A DNA stretch of 62,395 nucleotides from an uncultured Collinsella sp. (GCA_905199225.1 CAJKFS010000008.1:1-62395), one strand, 5' to 3'. Shown: positions 1 through 8,894, counted from the stretch's first letter. The notes: generated by a model not told the origin, from the letters alone. A program made the numbers and translations.

Positions 1-907
1 CGTACATGTACGGATGAATATGGGAGGTGTTCGGATGAAGTTGATATTCAAGGCAGCTCAGATAGTCGCGGCTTTCGATATAGCTTGAGGGATCCTCGAG
101 GATTTTTAAGATATCGTTACTGGGAATGAGGCCAGATTGCAGGAGTGTCCACTCGAATGATTCGGGGAGGAACAAGCGTACGTTCTTGTAAACGCGCTGT
201 CCGAGCACCTTTTCGATGTAGGGACCAAATGCTGCTCCGTCTCCAATAGCAAGGATGTTTTGCTCGGGACATTCGTGAATCGTACGTTTTAGATTCGCAA
301 CGCCGGTGGCGGTATAGCAGGGGATCCCGAGTCGGTTGCAAAGAGCGTCGTAGAATTGATAGCCAGATTTGCTATCCTCGACAACTACGGCGTCGGGTAC
401 CTCGAATCCAACATTTAGATCCTGATACAGCATACTTGCCGTGTGGTCATATAGCGGCTTGGTCACCGAGTAGAAGCGCCTGTCGCTCTTGCGGCCATTG
501 ATTGTTTTACTTGTCGTGTTGACTAGCTTCAGGATCTCATCAACGCTGTAGGGGAGCTCGTTGGCATCGCGACGAGATATCAGAACAAAATAGTTGGACG
601 AGCCGTTGACGGCTTTGGCGAAGTCCTTTGAGTAGATAAACTCGTTACCCTCATCTAGAAAGACGATTGAATCTTCGATGATCGATAGCTCGCGCTCCCA
701 GCGTCTGCCGGAAAGCGTTTCGCAAGGCACGTCGCAACTGAGTGCAACGCCGCTTTCCGGTCCTCGGTCGTTGTAGTCGCGAATCATCGAGATGAGCGTC
801 GTTTTACCCGTGCCGCTGTTGCCGCGTATAAAGAAAATATTGCGCTTAAACGTGAGTGTGTATTTGACCTTTGCACGCTCTACGACAACGGTATGCGTTC
901 CCTTCAT
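1..907 (-). CDS. P-loop ATPase paired with DUF4869 protein (3' end outside window)
   Basis: Reading the minus strand from an ATG at 907 gives 302 codons without a stop before the window edge, so the C-terminus is missing. Residues 29-37 (GNSGTGKTT) are a clear Walker A motif. Residues 80-86 (SIVFLDE) fit Walker B, and the strand ending in ISRRD (about 108-113) could be a sensor. The second half has an alpha/beta look, with VVVEDSKSG near 174-182 and AIGDGAAFG near 220-228, which could be a degenerate TOPRIM-like fold; that is a guess. The ATG overlaps the stop of the upstream DUF4869 gene as TAATG, so the two are translationally coupled. The specific function is unknown. Single-strand break sensing, signalling or defence roles are all possible but unproven. 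Confidence 0.8.
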   Translation of the reverse strand, partial: MKGTHTVVVERAKVKYTLTFKRNIFFIRGNSGTGKTTLISMIRDYNDRGPESGVALSCDVPCETLSGRRWERELSIIEDSIVFLDEGNEFIYSKDFAKAVNGSSNYFVLISRRDANELPYSVDEILKLVNTTSKTINGRKSDRRFYSVTKPLYDHTASMLYQDLNVGFEVPDAVVVEDSKSGYQFYDALCNRLGIPCYTATGVANLKRTIHECPEQNILAIGDGAAFGPYIEKVLGQRVYKNVRLFLPESFEWTLLQSGLIPSNDILKILEDPSSYIESRDYLSCLEYQLHPNTSHIHPYMY

Positions 908-1356
908 TACTCATCAACATCCAAAAAGTCATTCGTGGCGCCGACAAACTCCTGCATGTTTCTGACGATGCGGCCATCGTTTTCAATGCGGATTTCAAAG
1001 CTCTTCCAGGGGAATTTCATGATGTGGTATAGGGTCACCATCACATCCTGCTCTTTGCCGATCTTGAGTAGCCAGCGGGCACAGTTGTCTCCGCAGGTGG
1101 ATGCGTTGAACACCATATTTGGGAGATTGCGCACCAGCAGCAGCGTCTTAACGCCGCCGGACAGTTCGAGTGGGGTGATCGAGCCCAGCTGTTTGCTTAC
1201 GATGTTGTGGGGACCGATGAGCTCTGATCCGTCCACGCTTTTAATAATCTGTGCGGCCATAGGGTCTTCGAACCATGAGTCCAAGTATGAGTTCCTAAAA
1301 TAGGTTTCGGTATCGTAGATGGAACCGGGGTAATCCCCCAGATGGATGCTTAACAT
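907..1356 (-). CDS. DUF4869 family protein
   Basis: The product is 149 residues, starting MLSIHLGDYPG. The early pattern of small hydrophobic strand, GDYPGSIYDTETYF and a following acidic D-x-W-F segment recalls DUF4869 proteins, which are known only as a family of unknown function often next to an ATPase gene. An upstream in-frame ATG would add 30 residues, but it lies inside the preceding terminator hairpin. The ATG at 1356 has a TGGAGA ribosome site five bases away, so it was chosen. A TATAAT box lies about 30 bases upstream. The stop overlaps the start of the downstream ATPase gene. Composition is less GC-rich than the neighbouring aro genes, which may mean later acquisition. No catalytic motif is recognisable. 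Confidence 0.75.
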   Translation of the reverse strand: MLSIHLGDYPGSIYDTETYFRNSYLDSWFEDPMAAQIIKSVDGSELIGPHNIVSKQLGSITPLELSGGVKTLLLVRNLPNMVFNASTCGDNCARWLLKIGKEQDVMVTLYHIMKFPWKSFEIRIENDGRIVRNMQEFVGATNDFLDVDE

Positions 1357-1387
1357 GCGCGTCTCCAGACGTTGTGTGACTGCAATG

Positions 1388-1393
1388 ATTATA
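1388..1393 (-). promoter_or_regulatory. -10 box for the DUF4869/ATPase pair
   Basis: Perfect TATAAT on the minus strand, 31 bases before the chosen DUF4869 start. No good -35 hexamer is seen at 16-18 bases, partly because that stretch is the aro operon terminator hairpin. Confidence 0.45.
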
Positions 1394-1400
1394 TGCCAGT

Positions 1401-1441
1401 AATAAAGTGCCGCCAGTAGCGAGGTTGCTGCTGGCGGCACT
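1401..1441 (-). terminator. Terminator of the aro operon
   Basis: A 15-bp stem (1406-1420 with 1427-1441, one G-T wobble) and a 6-base loop lie downstream of aroQ. On the minus strand the stem is followed by TTATT, a short and imperfect T-run. It separates the aro operon from the DUF4869 pair. Confidence 0.65.
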
Positions 1442-1486
1442 GGCATTATTAGCGTGTGAATCGCGTTGATGGATTTGCTCGCGAGG

Positions 1487-1924
1487 CTACTTTTCGAGAC
1501 GTTCCCTCAGCAGCTCCAGCGCGTGGGCGTAGCCTTGCAAGCCCTCGCCGGTGATGGTGGCGAAGCAGGCTAGGCGGGCGTAGCTCACCTGGCGGAAGTC
1601 TTCGCGCGTCTCTACGGCGCTGATGTGCACCTCGACGGCAGGGATGGCGACGGCCTTGAGGGCGTCAAGGATTGCCACGCTGGTGTGCGTGTAGGCTGCC
1701 GGGTTGATGACGATGCCGTCGACCTTGCCGTAAGCCTCCTGGATCTTGTCGACGATGCTGCCCTCGTGGTTGGACTGGAAGACCTCGACCTCGCTGAAGC
1801 CCTGTGCGGTTCCCGCTTCCTGGCAGATCTGCACTAAGCGGTCGTAGTTGTCGCTACCATAGATGCCCGGCTCGCGAATGCCGAGCATGTTGAGGTTGGG
1901 GCCGTTGATGACGAGTGCTTTCAT
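1487..1924 (-). CDS. aroQ: Type II 3-dehydroquinate dehydratase
   Basis: Converts 3-dehydroquinate to 3-dehydroshikimate, step three of the shikimate pathway. At 145 residues it has the usual length of the small dodecameric type II enzyme. Visible family motifs are GPNLNMLG at the N-terminus, the catalytic Tyr in GIYGSDNY, QSNHEG, INPAAYTHTSVA and EVHISAVETREDFR with the catalytic His. Most homologues have N-I-x-x-R-E after EVHxS; here it is AVETRE. AAAGGA lies 8 bases before the ATG. It is the last gene of the operon, separated from aroE-aroK by a 64-base spacer that holds a strong palindrome. No type I enzyme (aroD) is in the window, so this is the cluster's dehydratase. Confidence 0.96.
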   Translation of the reverse strand: MKALVINGPNLNMLGIREPGIYGSDNYDRLVQICQEAGTAQGFSEVEVFQSNHEGSIVDKIQEAYGKVDGIVINPAAYTHTSVAILDALKAVAIPAVEVHISAVETREDFRQVSYARLACFATITGEGLQGYAHALELLRERLEK

Positions 1925-1946
1925 GGTTGCTTCCTTTGCGGTTGGA

Positions 1947-1985
1947 AAGCCACCACAAAGGTGTCTGTCCCCTTTGTGGTGGCTT
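1947..1985. repeat. REP-like palindrome between aroE-aroK and aroQ
   Basis: A perfect 15-bp inverted repeat with a 9-base loop, TGTCTGTCC. The loop and 3' shoulder contain GTCTGTCCCC. The same string occurs in the right inverted repeat of the transposase remnant at 62344-62370. This points to a REP-type element rather than a terminator. No convincing T-run follows on the minus strand. Confidence 0.7.
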
Positions 1986-1988
1986 AGG

Positions 1989-3239
1989 TTAGAGAGCGGG
2001 TGGGAGGGTCTCGAGGAGGGCTTGGGCGGTGTTGGCAGCGCAGTCGCGTGAGTCGATGATGTAGTCGGCCCAGGCGCGGTAGCGCGGCATGCGCTGTTCA
2101 GCCAGCTTATCGATGCCGTCGCGCGCGGTGATGGGGCGGCCCTTGTGGGCGAGCTCGTCGAGCTTGCGGTTGAGCATCACGATCTGGCTATTCTGGTACA
2201 GCAGCGGGTAGTTCTCGTCGCGTGTGACCACGCCGCCGCCGGTGGAGAGCACCAGGCCGCTGCGCTTGGAAATGTCGGCCAGCTCCGCTGTCTCTTGCTC
2301 GCGGAAGGCGGCCTCGCCGCGCTCGACGATAAAGTCGGCACAGGGCATGCCCAGGCGCTCCTCGAGGGCGCGGTCCAGATCGATGTGCTCGCGACTCGTC
2401 AGCATTGCGATCTGCTCACCCACGCGGGTCTTGCCCGAACCCGGCATGCCGATCAGCGCTATGTTCTGTTCGCGGCGCGACAGGCGCTCCGTTACGTCCA
2501 GGATGCGCTCGCGCGGGGTGACCTGGCCGGTATAGCGCTCGACGGCTTGCGCTGCCTGGGCCACGAGCATGAGCAGGCCGCCGATGCAGGGGATGCCGCG
2601 GCGCTCGGCCTCGAGCATGAGTCCCGTGCGGGCGGGGTTGTAGACAATGTCGATAACGCCTTCGAGCGCATCGAGCCCTTCGAGTGTGCAGGGCGCGTCG
2701 GGGCAGTGGGGGAACATGCCGGCAGGCGTGCAGTTGACGAGCAGGGCGGCGTCGGACTGCTGCGCGATGTTGCCGTAGTTGACCTCGCTCGTGCGACCTA
2801 CGGGTACGACGATGGCGCCCAGGTCTCCCAGCACCATACTTGCCGTGGTACCGGCGCCGCCAGTGGCGCCGAGTACGAGAGCCTTCTTGCCGGCAACCTC
2901 TACGCTCAACTCCTCGACTAGACACTGAAAACCAAAGTAGTCGGTGTTGTCGCCGCGCAGGCGACCGTCGGGTAGGCGCGTGATGGTGTTGACGTTGCCC
3001 ATGCGCTCGGCCAGCGGACTCAGCTCGTCCAGGTATTCCATGACGGCGCGCTTGTAGGGGATGGTCACGTTGGCGCCCTCCCATTCGTCGCCCGTCATAA
3101 AGGTCGCGAGGTCCTCGGGCTCGCGCTCAAAACGCACGTACTCGAGTCCCGCGAGTTCCTTGTAGATGGTCGGGGTGTAGCTGTGGCCCAACACGCGGCC
3201 CAGTACGCCGTAGGGACGGGTTGCGGCGGTATCTGGCAT
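1989..3239 (-). CDS. aroE-aroK: Fused shikimate dehydrogenase / shikimate kinase
   Basis: One 416-residue chain carries two consecutive pathway enzymes. Residues 1 to about 250 are shikimate dehydrogenase: an N-terminal substrate domain with NVTIPYK (the Lys is catalytic) and GDNTDYFGF, then a Rossmann fold with GATGGAGTT. Residues from about 258 on are shikimate kinase: Walker A GMPGSGKT, the substrate Asp pair in HIDLD, FREQE and STGGGVV. It therefore reduces 3-dehydroshikimate with NADPH and then phosphorylates shikimate with ATP. Its ATG directly abuts the pheA stop (TAGATG), and GGAGGTG precedes it. The Rossmann glycine motif is less typical than the usual GxGGxxxA. No frameshift or stop separates the domains, so the fusion is real in this sequence. 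Confidence 0.95.
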   Translation of the reverse strand: MPDTAATRPYGVLGRVLGHSYTPTIYKELAGLEYVRFEREPEDLATFMTGDEWEGANVTIPYKRAVMEYLDELSPLAERMGNVNTITRLPDGRLRGDNTDYFGFQCLVEELSVEVAGKKALVLGATGGAGTTASMVLGDLGAIVVPVGRTSEVNYGNIAQQSDAALLVNCTPAGMFPHCPDAPCTLEGLDALEGVIDIVYNPARTGLMLEAERRGIPCIGGLLMLVAQAAQAVERYTGQVTPRERILDVTERLSRREQNIALIGMPGSGKTRVGEQIAMLTSREHIDLDRALEERLGMPCADFIVERGEAAFREQETAELADISKRSGLVLSTGGGVVTRDENYPLLYQNSQIVMLNRKLDELAHKGRPITARDGIDKLAEQRMPRYRAWADYIIDSRDCAANTAQALLETLPPAL

Positions 3240-4385
3240 CTAGAGCACCTCCGTGTAGCTGCCAAAGTAGGTGAAGCTCTCGCACACGTCGTCGATGGAA
3301 TCGAGCAGGTCGTCGAGGGCCTTGCTGCCAAAGGGGCAGTCCAGGTCAAAGTAGAACATAAACTCAAAGTCGTGCCCGGGGATGGGGCGGCTTTCGAGCT
3401 TGATGAGGTTGATGTTGAGCGCGTAAAAGCGCTCGAGTACGCGATAGAGCGCGCCCGGCTCATTGGCCGTGGTGATCATGAGCGAGGTGCGGTTGGCACC
3501 GGGGTAGACGCGCGGCTCGCGGCTGATGACGACGAAGCGCGTATAGTTGTTGTCCGAATCCTGGATGTTAGGTTCCAGCACCTCCAGACCGTAGAGCGCC
3601 GCGCAACTGCGCGAGGCGATGGCAGCGACGTCGGTGCGTTCGGAGTTGGCGACCATCTCGGCCGACATGGCCGTGTTGGGGTACTTGGTGGCGTGCAGGC
3701 CGTGGGCCTCGATAAAGCCGGCGCACTGGGCGATGGCTTGGCCATGGCTGTAGACCTCGCGTACGTCGGCGAGCTTGGTGCCGGGCTTGACGAGCAGGTT
3801 GTGATCGATCTTGAGGCGCAGCGAACGCACGATGTGGAAGTCGAACTGGGCAAGCAAGTCGTAGACGGCGTTGACCGAGCCGGCGGTGGAGTTCTCGATG
3901 GGCAGCACGCCAAACTCGCAGAAGCCGTCGCGCACGGCGCGCATGACGCCCTCGAAGGTCTCAAAGAACGCAATATCGGGCACGTCGAAGAGCTTGCACG
4001 CGGCGATTTGGCTGTAGGCACCTTCCACGCCCTGGCAGGCAACGGAGGCCGTTTGAGGGAAGGGCGTGTCAAAGGCCGTGGCCGTGGCATGGGCCTTTTG
4101 CGACACCGTGATGCCCTTGAGCTCGTTGATGTAGCGCTGCTGCTCGGCCTTGCTCATGCTCATGAGGAGACGAAACAGGGCGATGGTCTGGGCCTCGTAG
4201 CGCTCGGGCGCGCGGCCGGCGAGGTTGTTGAGTTTGGAGCGCTCGCGGGCGGGGTCGAAGACGGCCTTGCCCATCTCGATTTTTGACTTGGCGACTTCGG
4301 TGGCAATGTCCATACGCTCGACAAAGCTGTTGAGGAGCGTGGTGTCGATGCCATCGATGGCCTGGCGGATGTCAGCAAGGTCCAT
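3240..4385 (-). CDS. pheA: Bifunctional chorismate mutase / prephenate dehydratase
   Basis: Makes phenylpyruvate from chorismate via prephenate, the committed phenylalanine branch. The 381 residues split into an N-terminal AroQ-class chorismate mutase (about 1-90, opening with IRQAIDGIDTTLL), a prephenate dehydratase domain (about 110-285, with GVEGAYSQ, PIENSTAGSV and NYTRFVVISRE) and a C-terminal ACT domain (about 300-375, with TTANEPGALYRVL and KLESRPIPG). The ESRP motif is the known phenylalanine-binding site, so feedback inhibition is expected. The ATG has AAAGGGG five bases upstream. It sits between aroC (39-base gap) and aroE-aroK (no gap). Confidence 0.96.
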   Translation of the reverse strand: MDLADIRQAIDGIDTTLLNSFVERMDIATEVAKSKIEMGKAVFDPARERSKLNNLAGRAPERYEAQTIALFRLLMSMSKAEQQRYINELKGITVSQKAHATATAFDTPFPQTASVACQGVEGAYSQIAACKLFDVPDIAFFETFEGVMRAVRDGFCEFGVLPIENSTAGSVNAVYDLLAQFDFHIVRSLRLKIDHNLLVKPGTKLADVREVYSHGQAIAQCAGFIEAHGLHATKYPNTAMSAEMVANSERTDVAAIASRSCAALYGLEVLEPNIQDSDNNYTRFVVISREPRVYPGANRTSLMITTANEPGALYRVLERFYALNINLIKLESRPIPGHDFEFMFYFDLDCPFGSKALDDLLDSIDDVCESFTYFGSYTEVL

Positions 4386-4424
4386 AGGGACCCCTTTCGT
4401 GAATCATTGCCCGGGGTGGGCTGG

Positions 4425-5522
4425 TTAGCGCTGGGCGACGTCCTCGAGGAGAGCGTCCCAGATGGCGAGCGCCGCGGCTGCCTCGGCTACGGGGACGGCT
4501 CGGGGGACGATGCAGGGATCGTGACGGCCGTGCACCGAGAGCTCGGCATTTTCCATAGCGTCCATGTCTACGGTCTGCTGCTCGCGGCCAATTGAGGGCG
4601 TCGGCTTTACGGCCATGCGCCACATGACGGGCGCGCCGGTCGAAATACCGCCCAGGATGCCGCCGGCGTTATTGGACTCGACCTCGATTTCGCCGGTCTC
4701 GGCATCGATGCGATATGGATCGTTGTTCTCGCTGCCGCGCATGGCGGCCACGGCAAAGCCCATGCCAAACTCCACGCCCTTTACGGCGGGAATGCCAAAC
4801 GCGATTTGCGCGATGCGGTTCTCGATGCCGTCGAACATGGGGTCGCCTATGCCCGTGGGAAGCCCGTAAATGCCGCACTCCACGATGCCGCCGATGCTGT
4901 CGAGCTCGTCGCGCGCGGCCAGAATCTCCTCGCGCATGCGGCCGGCTGCGGCGGCGTCAATGCACGGCAGATCGTTCGTAAGGATCGCCTTGCGGTCGGC
5001 CTCGCGATAGACCATATCGTCCATCGGCAGGTCGGAGATGCCGCCGATCTGCGCGACGTGCGCCATGACCTGAATGCCGCGGGCCTCGAGTGCCTGCAGC
5101 GCAATGCCGCCGGCGATGCATAAGGGTGCCGTTAGGCGGCCGGAGAAATGCCCGCCACCAGCGACATCGTACATGTTGTGATACTTCACGCGCGCAGGGA
5201 AGTCCGCATGTCCGGGGCGGGGCTTGCGGCGCAGCTCGGAGTAATCCTTGGAGCGCGTGTTGGTGTTCTCGATAATCGCGGCGATGGGCGCGCCGGTGGT
5301 ATGTCCATCGACAACACCGGCGATGATATGCGCGGCGTCGGCCTCGCGGCGTTTGGTTGCGGTCTCGTCGCGGCCAGGGGCGCGACGGTCGAGGAAGGCC
5401 TGCAGCTTCTCCTGGTCCACGGCGATGCCCGCCGGGATGCCATCGAGCGAGCAGCCGATGGCGGGGGAGTGCGACTGGCCGAAAATGCTCAGATGCAAAA
5501 CGTTGCCAAAGGTCGAGGACAT
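4425..5522 (-). CDS. aroC: Chorismate synthase
   Basis: Eliminates phosphate from EPSP to give chorismate, using reduced FMN. The 365-residue length is typical. Conserved blocks include GQSHSPAIGCSLDGIPAG at the start, RPGHADFPARVKY, AGGGHFSGRLT and RHDPCIVPRAVPVAEA near the C-terminus. The aroA stop lies one base before the ATG, with AGGAGG six bases upstream, so translation is coupled. Confidence 0.97.
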   Translation of the reverse strand: MSSTFGNVLHLSIFGQSHSPAIGCSLDGIPAGIAVDQEKLQAFLDRRAPGRDETATKRREADAAHIIAGVVDGHTTGAPIAAIIENTNTRSKDYSELRRKPRPGHADFPARVKYHNMYDVAGGGHFSGRLTAPLCIAGGIALQALEARGIQVMAHVAQIGGISDLPMDDMVYREADRKAILTNDLPCIDAAAAGRMREEILAARDELDSIGGIVECGIYGLPTGIGDPMFDGIENRIAQIAFGIPAVKGVEFGMGFAVAAMRGSENNDPYRIDAETGEIEVESNNAGGILGGISTGAPVMWRMAVKPTPSIGREQQTVDMDAMENAELSVHGRHDPCIVPRAVPVAEAAAALAIWDALLEDVAQR

Positions 5523-5523
5523 G

Positions 5524-6843
5524 CTATTCCTCCTCGAGCGTGACCTTGCCGCCCAACAGGCGGTAGTGGTCGAAGAAATCGGGATAGGACTTGTTGACGG
5601 CCTCGGCGCCGTGGATCACGACCTCGCCGGTGGCGCGACTTGCGGCGATGGCTGCCATCATGGCGATGCGGTGGTCGTTGTGCGAATCGACCTCGCCGCC
5701 GGTAAGGGCATCGACGCCCTTGATGATGAGGTCGTCACCGGCGATGCGCACCTGTGAGCCCAGCGCGGTGAGCTCGCGGGTGGTGGTGACCAGACGGTCA
5801 GATTCCTTGATGCGCAGGCGCGCACAGTCACGGATGAACGTGCGGCCCTGAGCCAGCGAGGCCACGGCCGAGATGACGGGCACCAGGTCGGGAATGTCGT
5901 GGGCGCTCATCTCAAAGCCGGCGAGCTTGTCGGACTGCACGGTGGCGGCGTTGGTGGAACGCACGATGCGGGCGCCAAAGCGCGAAAGCGCGGCAAGCAC
6001 GTTGCGGTCGCCCTGTGCGGAGCTCAGGGACACACCCTCGACGGTGATGGGGTCGGTTCCGATAGCGCCGGCGCACAGCCAAAAGGCAGCGTTGGACCAG
6101 TCACCCTCGACGGCCACGCTGCCGGGCGTGCGATACGAGCCACTGCTCACGCGGAAGTTTGTGACCTCGGGCTGGCCGTCCCGGGCGGGAATACGCTCGA
6201 CGTTGACCTCGACGCCAAAGGCCTTCATGGCCTGGATCGTCAGGTTGATGTAGGGACGGCTCTCAATGAGGCCGGTCACCTGCACGCAGGAGGGCTGGGC
6301 CAGCAGCGGGGCTGCCAGCAGCAGGCCCGAGATGTACTGCGAGCTCACGTTGCCCGGCAGCACAAAGGTGCCCGGGCGCATGCGTCCGTTCGTCTTGAGC
6401 GGAAAACCGCCCAGACCCTGTAGGTCGCAGCCGGCGGCAATGATCTCGTCCGAGAGCGGCGAGAGCGGGCGGGCGCCCAGGCGGCCCTGGCCCACGAAGG
6501 TGGCATCCGCACCCAGCGCGCAGGCGACGGGCAGCATAAAGCGCAGCGTGGAGCCGCTCTCGCCGCAGTCGAGCGTGCCGCCGGCAAGGGCCTTGAGCAG
6601 GCCAAACTCAACACTCTTCATGGTGGGGTGGACCTGGAAGCCGTCCTCGACGGTCTCGATGCGAGCGCCCAGGGCCGTAAGGCAACGCACCGTAGCCTCG
6701 ATGTCGGCGCAGGTGGTGTTGCAGGTGACGTGTGTCTCGCCGTTGGCAAGCGCGGCGCAGATGATCAGGCGGTGCGCCATCGACTTGGACGCGATGGCAG
6801 GAACGGTGCCCTTGAGCGGGGACGGGGTGATGCGGGCTAGCAT
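5524..6843 (-). CDS. aroA: EPSP synthase (3-phosphoshikimate 1-carboxyvinyltransferase)
   Basis: Transfers the enolpyruvyl group of PEP to shikimate-3-phosphate. The 439 residues form the two-domain inside-out barrel family. Motifs seen are SKSMAHRLIICAALA near the start, CGESGSTLRFMLP, SSQYISGLLLA, and DSHNDHRIAMM near the C-terminus. The Gly of the usual GNAGT PEP-binding motif appears as GESGST, a form seen in class II enzymes. The start overlaps the end of aroB by 7 bases. Confidence 0.96.
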   Translation of the reverse strand: MLARITPSPLKGTVPAIASKSMAHRLIICAALANGETHVTCNTTCADIEATVRCLTALGARIETVEDGFQVHPTMKSVEFGLLKALAGGTLDCGESGSTLRFMLPVACALGADATFVGQGRLGARPLSPLSDEIIAAGCDLQGLGGFPLKTNGRMRPGTFVLPGNVSSQYISGLLLAAPLLAQPSCVQVTGLIESRPYINLTIQAMKAFGVEVNVERIPARDGQPEVTNFRVSSGSYRTPGSVAVEGDWSNAAFWLCAGAIGTDPITVEGVSLSSAQGDRNVLAALSRFGARIVRSTNAATVQSDKLAGFEMSAHDIPDLVPVISAVASLAQGRTFIRDCARLRIKESDRLVTTTRELTALGSQVRIAGDDLIIKGVDALTGGEVDSHNDHRIAMMAAIAASRATGEVVIHGAEAVNKSYPDFFDHYRLLGGKVTLEEE

Positions 6844-7943
6844 GCGGATGCGTCTCCCTTCTGGCCGAGGCCTTCGGCAATGAGTTCGTGGAAAGTGGAA
6901 AGCGGCGTGCGGTCGATGCTGCAGCGGCCAATGCCGTGCGGAATCACCAGATCGATGGTGTCGCCCGCGCGCTTCTTGTCGTGGAGCGCCTCGGCAAAGA
7001 CGGCATCGACATCGAGGTCGCAGCGGGTCTTGAGGCCATGGCGGGCGCAGAGTTCCTCAATACGACCGGGCAGTGCAGCATCGCAGACGCCGTGCAGGGC
7101 CGCGGCGCGCGTGATGATGCCCATGCCGATCGACACGCAGTTGCCGTGTCCGAGCTCAAAGTGCTCGCAGGCCTCGACGGCGTGTCCGGCGCTGTGTCCA
7201 AAGTTGAGGAGCTTGCGCTGGTTGGTTTCGCGCTCGTCGGCGACGACCACGGCGCGCTTGATGTCGATATTACGGGCGATGATGAGCGCTACGCGGGCCA
7301 CATCGCGGTTGAGCAGCTCCAGCGTGAGCGGGGTCTTCTCCAGCTCGGCGAAAAGCTCCGGGTCGGCGATCACGGCGTGTTTGACAACCTCGCCGCAGCC
7401 GTCGGCGAACTGCTCGGGCGTGAGGGTGGCCAGGCACCCCACGTCGGCGATAACCACGCTCGGCTGCCAAAAGGCGCCGGCCAAGTTCTTGCCTGCAGCC
7501 AAGTCGATGGCGGTCTTGCCGCCCACCGACGAATCCACCATGGCGAGCAGGCTCGTCGGGATCTGCACAAACTTGCAGCCGCGCATGTAGGTAGCGGCCA
7601 CAAAGCCCGCCACGTCGCCCACGACGCCGCCGCCGAGTGCCACGATCACGTCGGAGCGCGAAAGCTCGTGCTCGGCCACAAACTCCAAAATTGCAACATA
7701 GGTTTCGGCGCGCTTATGGGCCTCGCCGGCCTCGAAGGTGCAGATGCTCACCTCGTAGCCTGACGCCTCCAGGCTCTGCTTAACGGGCATCTGGTAGAGC
7801 GGGCCCACGTTGGTGTCCGTCACGATGACGGCCTTGGTGCCGCCAGCAGTGGCGCGCACGAGCGGTCCCGCCTGCTCCAGCAAAAACGTGCCAACATGCA
7901 CCCGGTAGGGGCGTGCAGTGTCGATATCGATGGTAATCGCCAT
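6837..7943 (-). CDS. aroB: 3-dehydroquinate synthase
   Basis: NAD- and metal-dependent cyclisation of DAHP to 3-dehydroquinate. The 368-residue product has GGGVVGDVAGFVAATYMRG (NAD binding), PTSLLAMVDSSVGGKT, and NFGHSAGHAVEA with the metal-ligand His residues followed by HGNCVSIGM. Start chosen at the ATG with AAAGGA nine bases upstream. There are 36 bases between it and tyrA. Confidence 0.97.
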   Translation of the reverse strand: MAITIDIDTARPYRVHVGTFLLEQAGPLVRATAGGTKAVIVTDTNVGPLYQMPVKQSLEASGYEVSICTFEAGEAHKRAETYVAILEFVAEHELSRSDVIVALGGGVVGDVAGFVAATYMRGCKFVQIPTSLLAMVDSSVGGKTAIDLAAGKNLAGAFWQPSVVIADVGCLATLTPEQFADGCGEVVKHAVIADPELFAELEKTPLTLELLNRDVARVALIIARNIDIKRAVVVADERETNQRKLLNFGHSAGHAVEACEHFELGHGNCVSIGMGIITRAAALHGVCDAALPGRIEELCARHGLKTRCDLDVDAVFAEALHDKKRAGDTIDLVIPHGIGRCSIDRTPLSTFHELIAEGLGQKGDASAC

Positions 7944-7979
7944 AAGCTTCGGTCCTTTCGACCTGGCGTGATAGGTGGT

Positions 7980-8894
7980 TTAGTGGGAGGCCTCGTCGTC
8001 GAGCGCGCGCTTGATACGGTCGCCCTCGGCAAGGAGGTTCTCCAGATAGCGCTGGTCGTGGTCTTTGAGCGCTCGGCTGTAGGCTCCGAGTGCCTCGATC
8101 AGATGGTCAATCTCGAAGGCGAGCGCGTCGGCGTCGTCGATCATGAGTTCCGACCACATCTGGGGGTTGAGGTGCGCCACGCGGGTAAGGTCGCGGTAGC
8201 TACCGGCCGAAAACCCGTGGTGAACCTGGGCGGTCGGGCTTTTGACGTAGGCGTTTGAGACGACGTGTGCGAGCTGGCTCGTGAAGGCGATGACGCGGTC
8301 GTGCTCGGCGGCGCTGGTCACGCTGAACTTGCCAAAGCCCAAGGGGCGCACCATCTCGCGCACCTGGCCCAAAAGCTCCAGTTTGAGCGCATCGTCCACC
8401 GCGGGCGGCACGAGCACGAGTGGCGCGCCCTGGAACAGGTCGGCGCGGGAGTGCGCATAGCCCGAGTACTGCGTGCCCGCCATGGGGTGCGCGCCCACAA
8501 AGTAAAAGCCGTGCTCGCGGGCAAGCTCAAAGGCGCGCTCGCACACGATGCCCTTGACGCCCACCGTGTCGATCACCACGGGGCCCATGATGGCCTCGGT
8601 GTCGGTGGCGTCGGCGAGCGCCTGGGCGTGCGCCTCGAGCCACTCGATGCATGCCTCGGGATAGCAGGCAAGGACGATGATGTCGCATTCGCCGAGTGTC
8701 TTGTCGTTGAGCTCTCCGGCGACAGTGCCCATGCTGGCAGCCGTCATGACATCGTCATCGGGGTCCCAGGCCAGCACTCGGACGCCCGCCTGCGCATAGC
8801 CGCGGGCAAAACTGCCGCCGATGAGGCCAAGGCCGACGATGCCGGCACACTTGGGGCCGCCCTGGTTAACGCGCGCGTTTCTCGCCGTACCCAT
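7980..8894 (-). CDS. tyrA: Prephenate dehydrogenase
   Basis: Oxidative decarboxylation of prephenate to 4-hydroxyphenylpyruvate for tyrosine. The 304 residues begin with a short leader and then a Rossmann motif, GIVGLGLIGGSFARG. GAHPMAGTQYSGY contains the conserved prephenate-binding His, and SQLAHVVSNAY is also typical. There is no C-terminal ACT domain and no fused chorismate mutase, so feedback control is expected to come from other enzymes of the pathway. GGAG lies six bases before the ATG. The aroF stop is three bases upstream. Confidence 0.95.
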   Translation of the reverse strand: MGTARNARVNQGGPKCAGIVGLGLIGGSFARGYAQAGVRVLAWDPDDDVMTAASMGTVAGELNDKTLGECDIIVLACYPEACIEWLEAHAQALADATDTEAIMGPVVIDTVGVKGIVCERAFELAREHGFYFVGAHPMAGTQYSGYAHSRADLFQGAPLVLVPPAVDDALKLELLGQVREMVRPLGFGKFSVTSAAEHDRVIAFTSQLAHVVSNAYVKSPTAQVHHGFSAGSYRDLTRVAHLNPQMWSELMIDDADALAFEIDHLIEALGAYSRALKDHDQRYLENLLAEGDRIKRALDDEASH

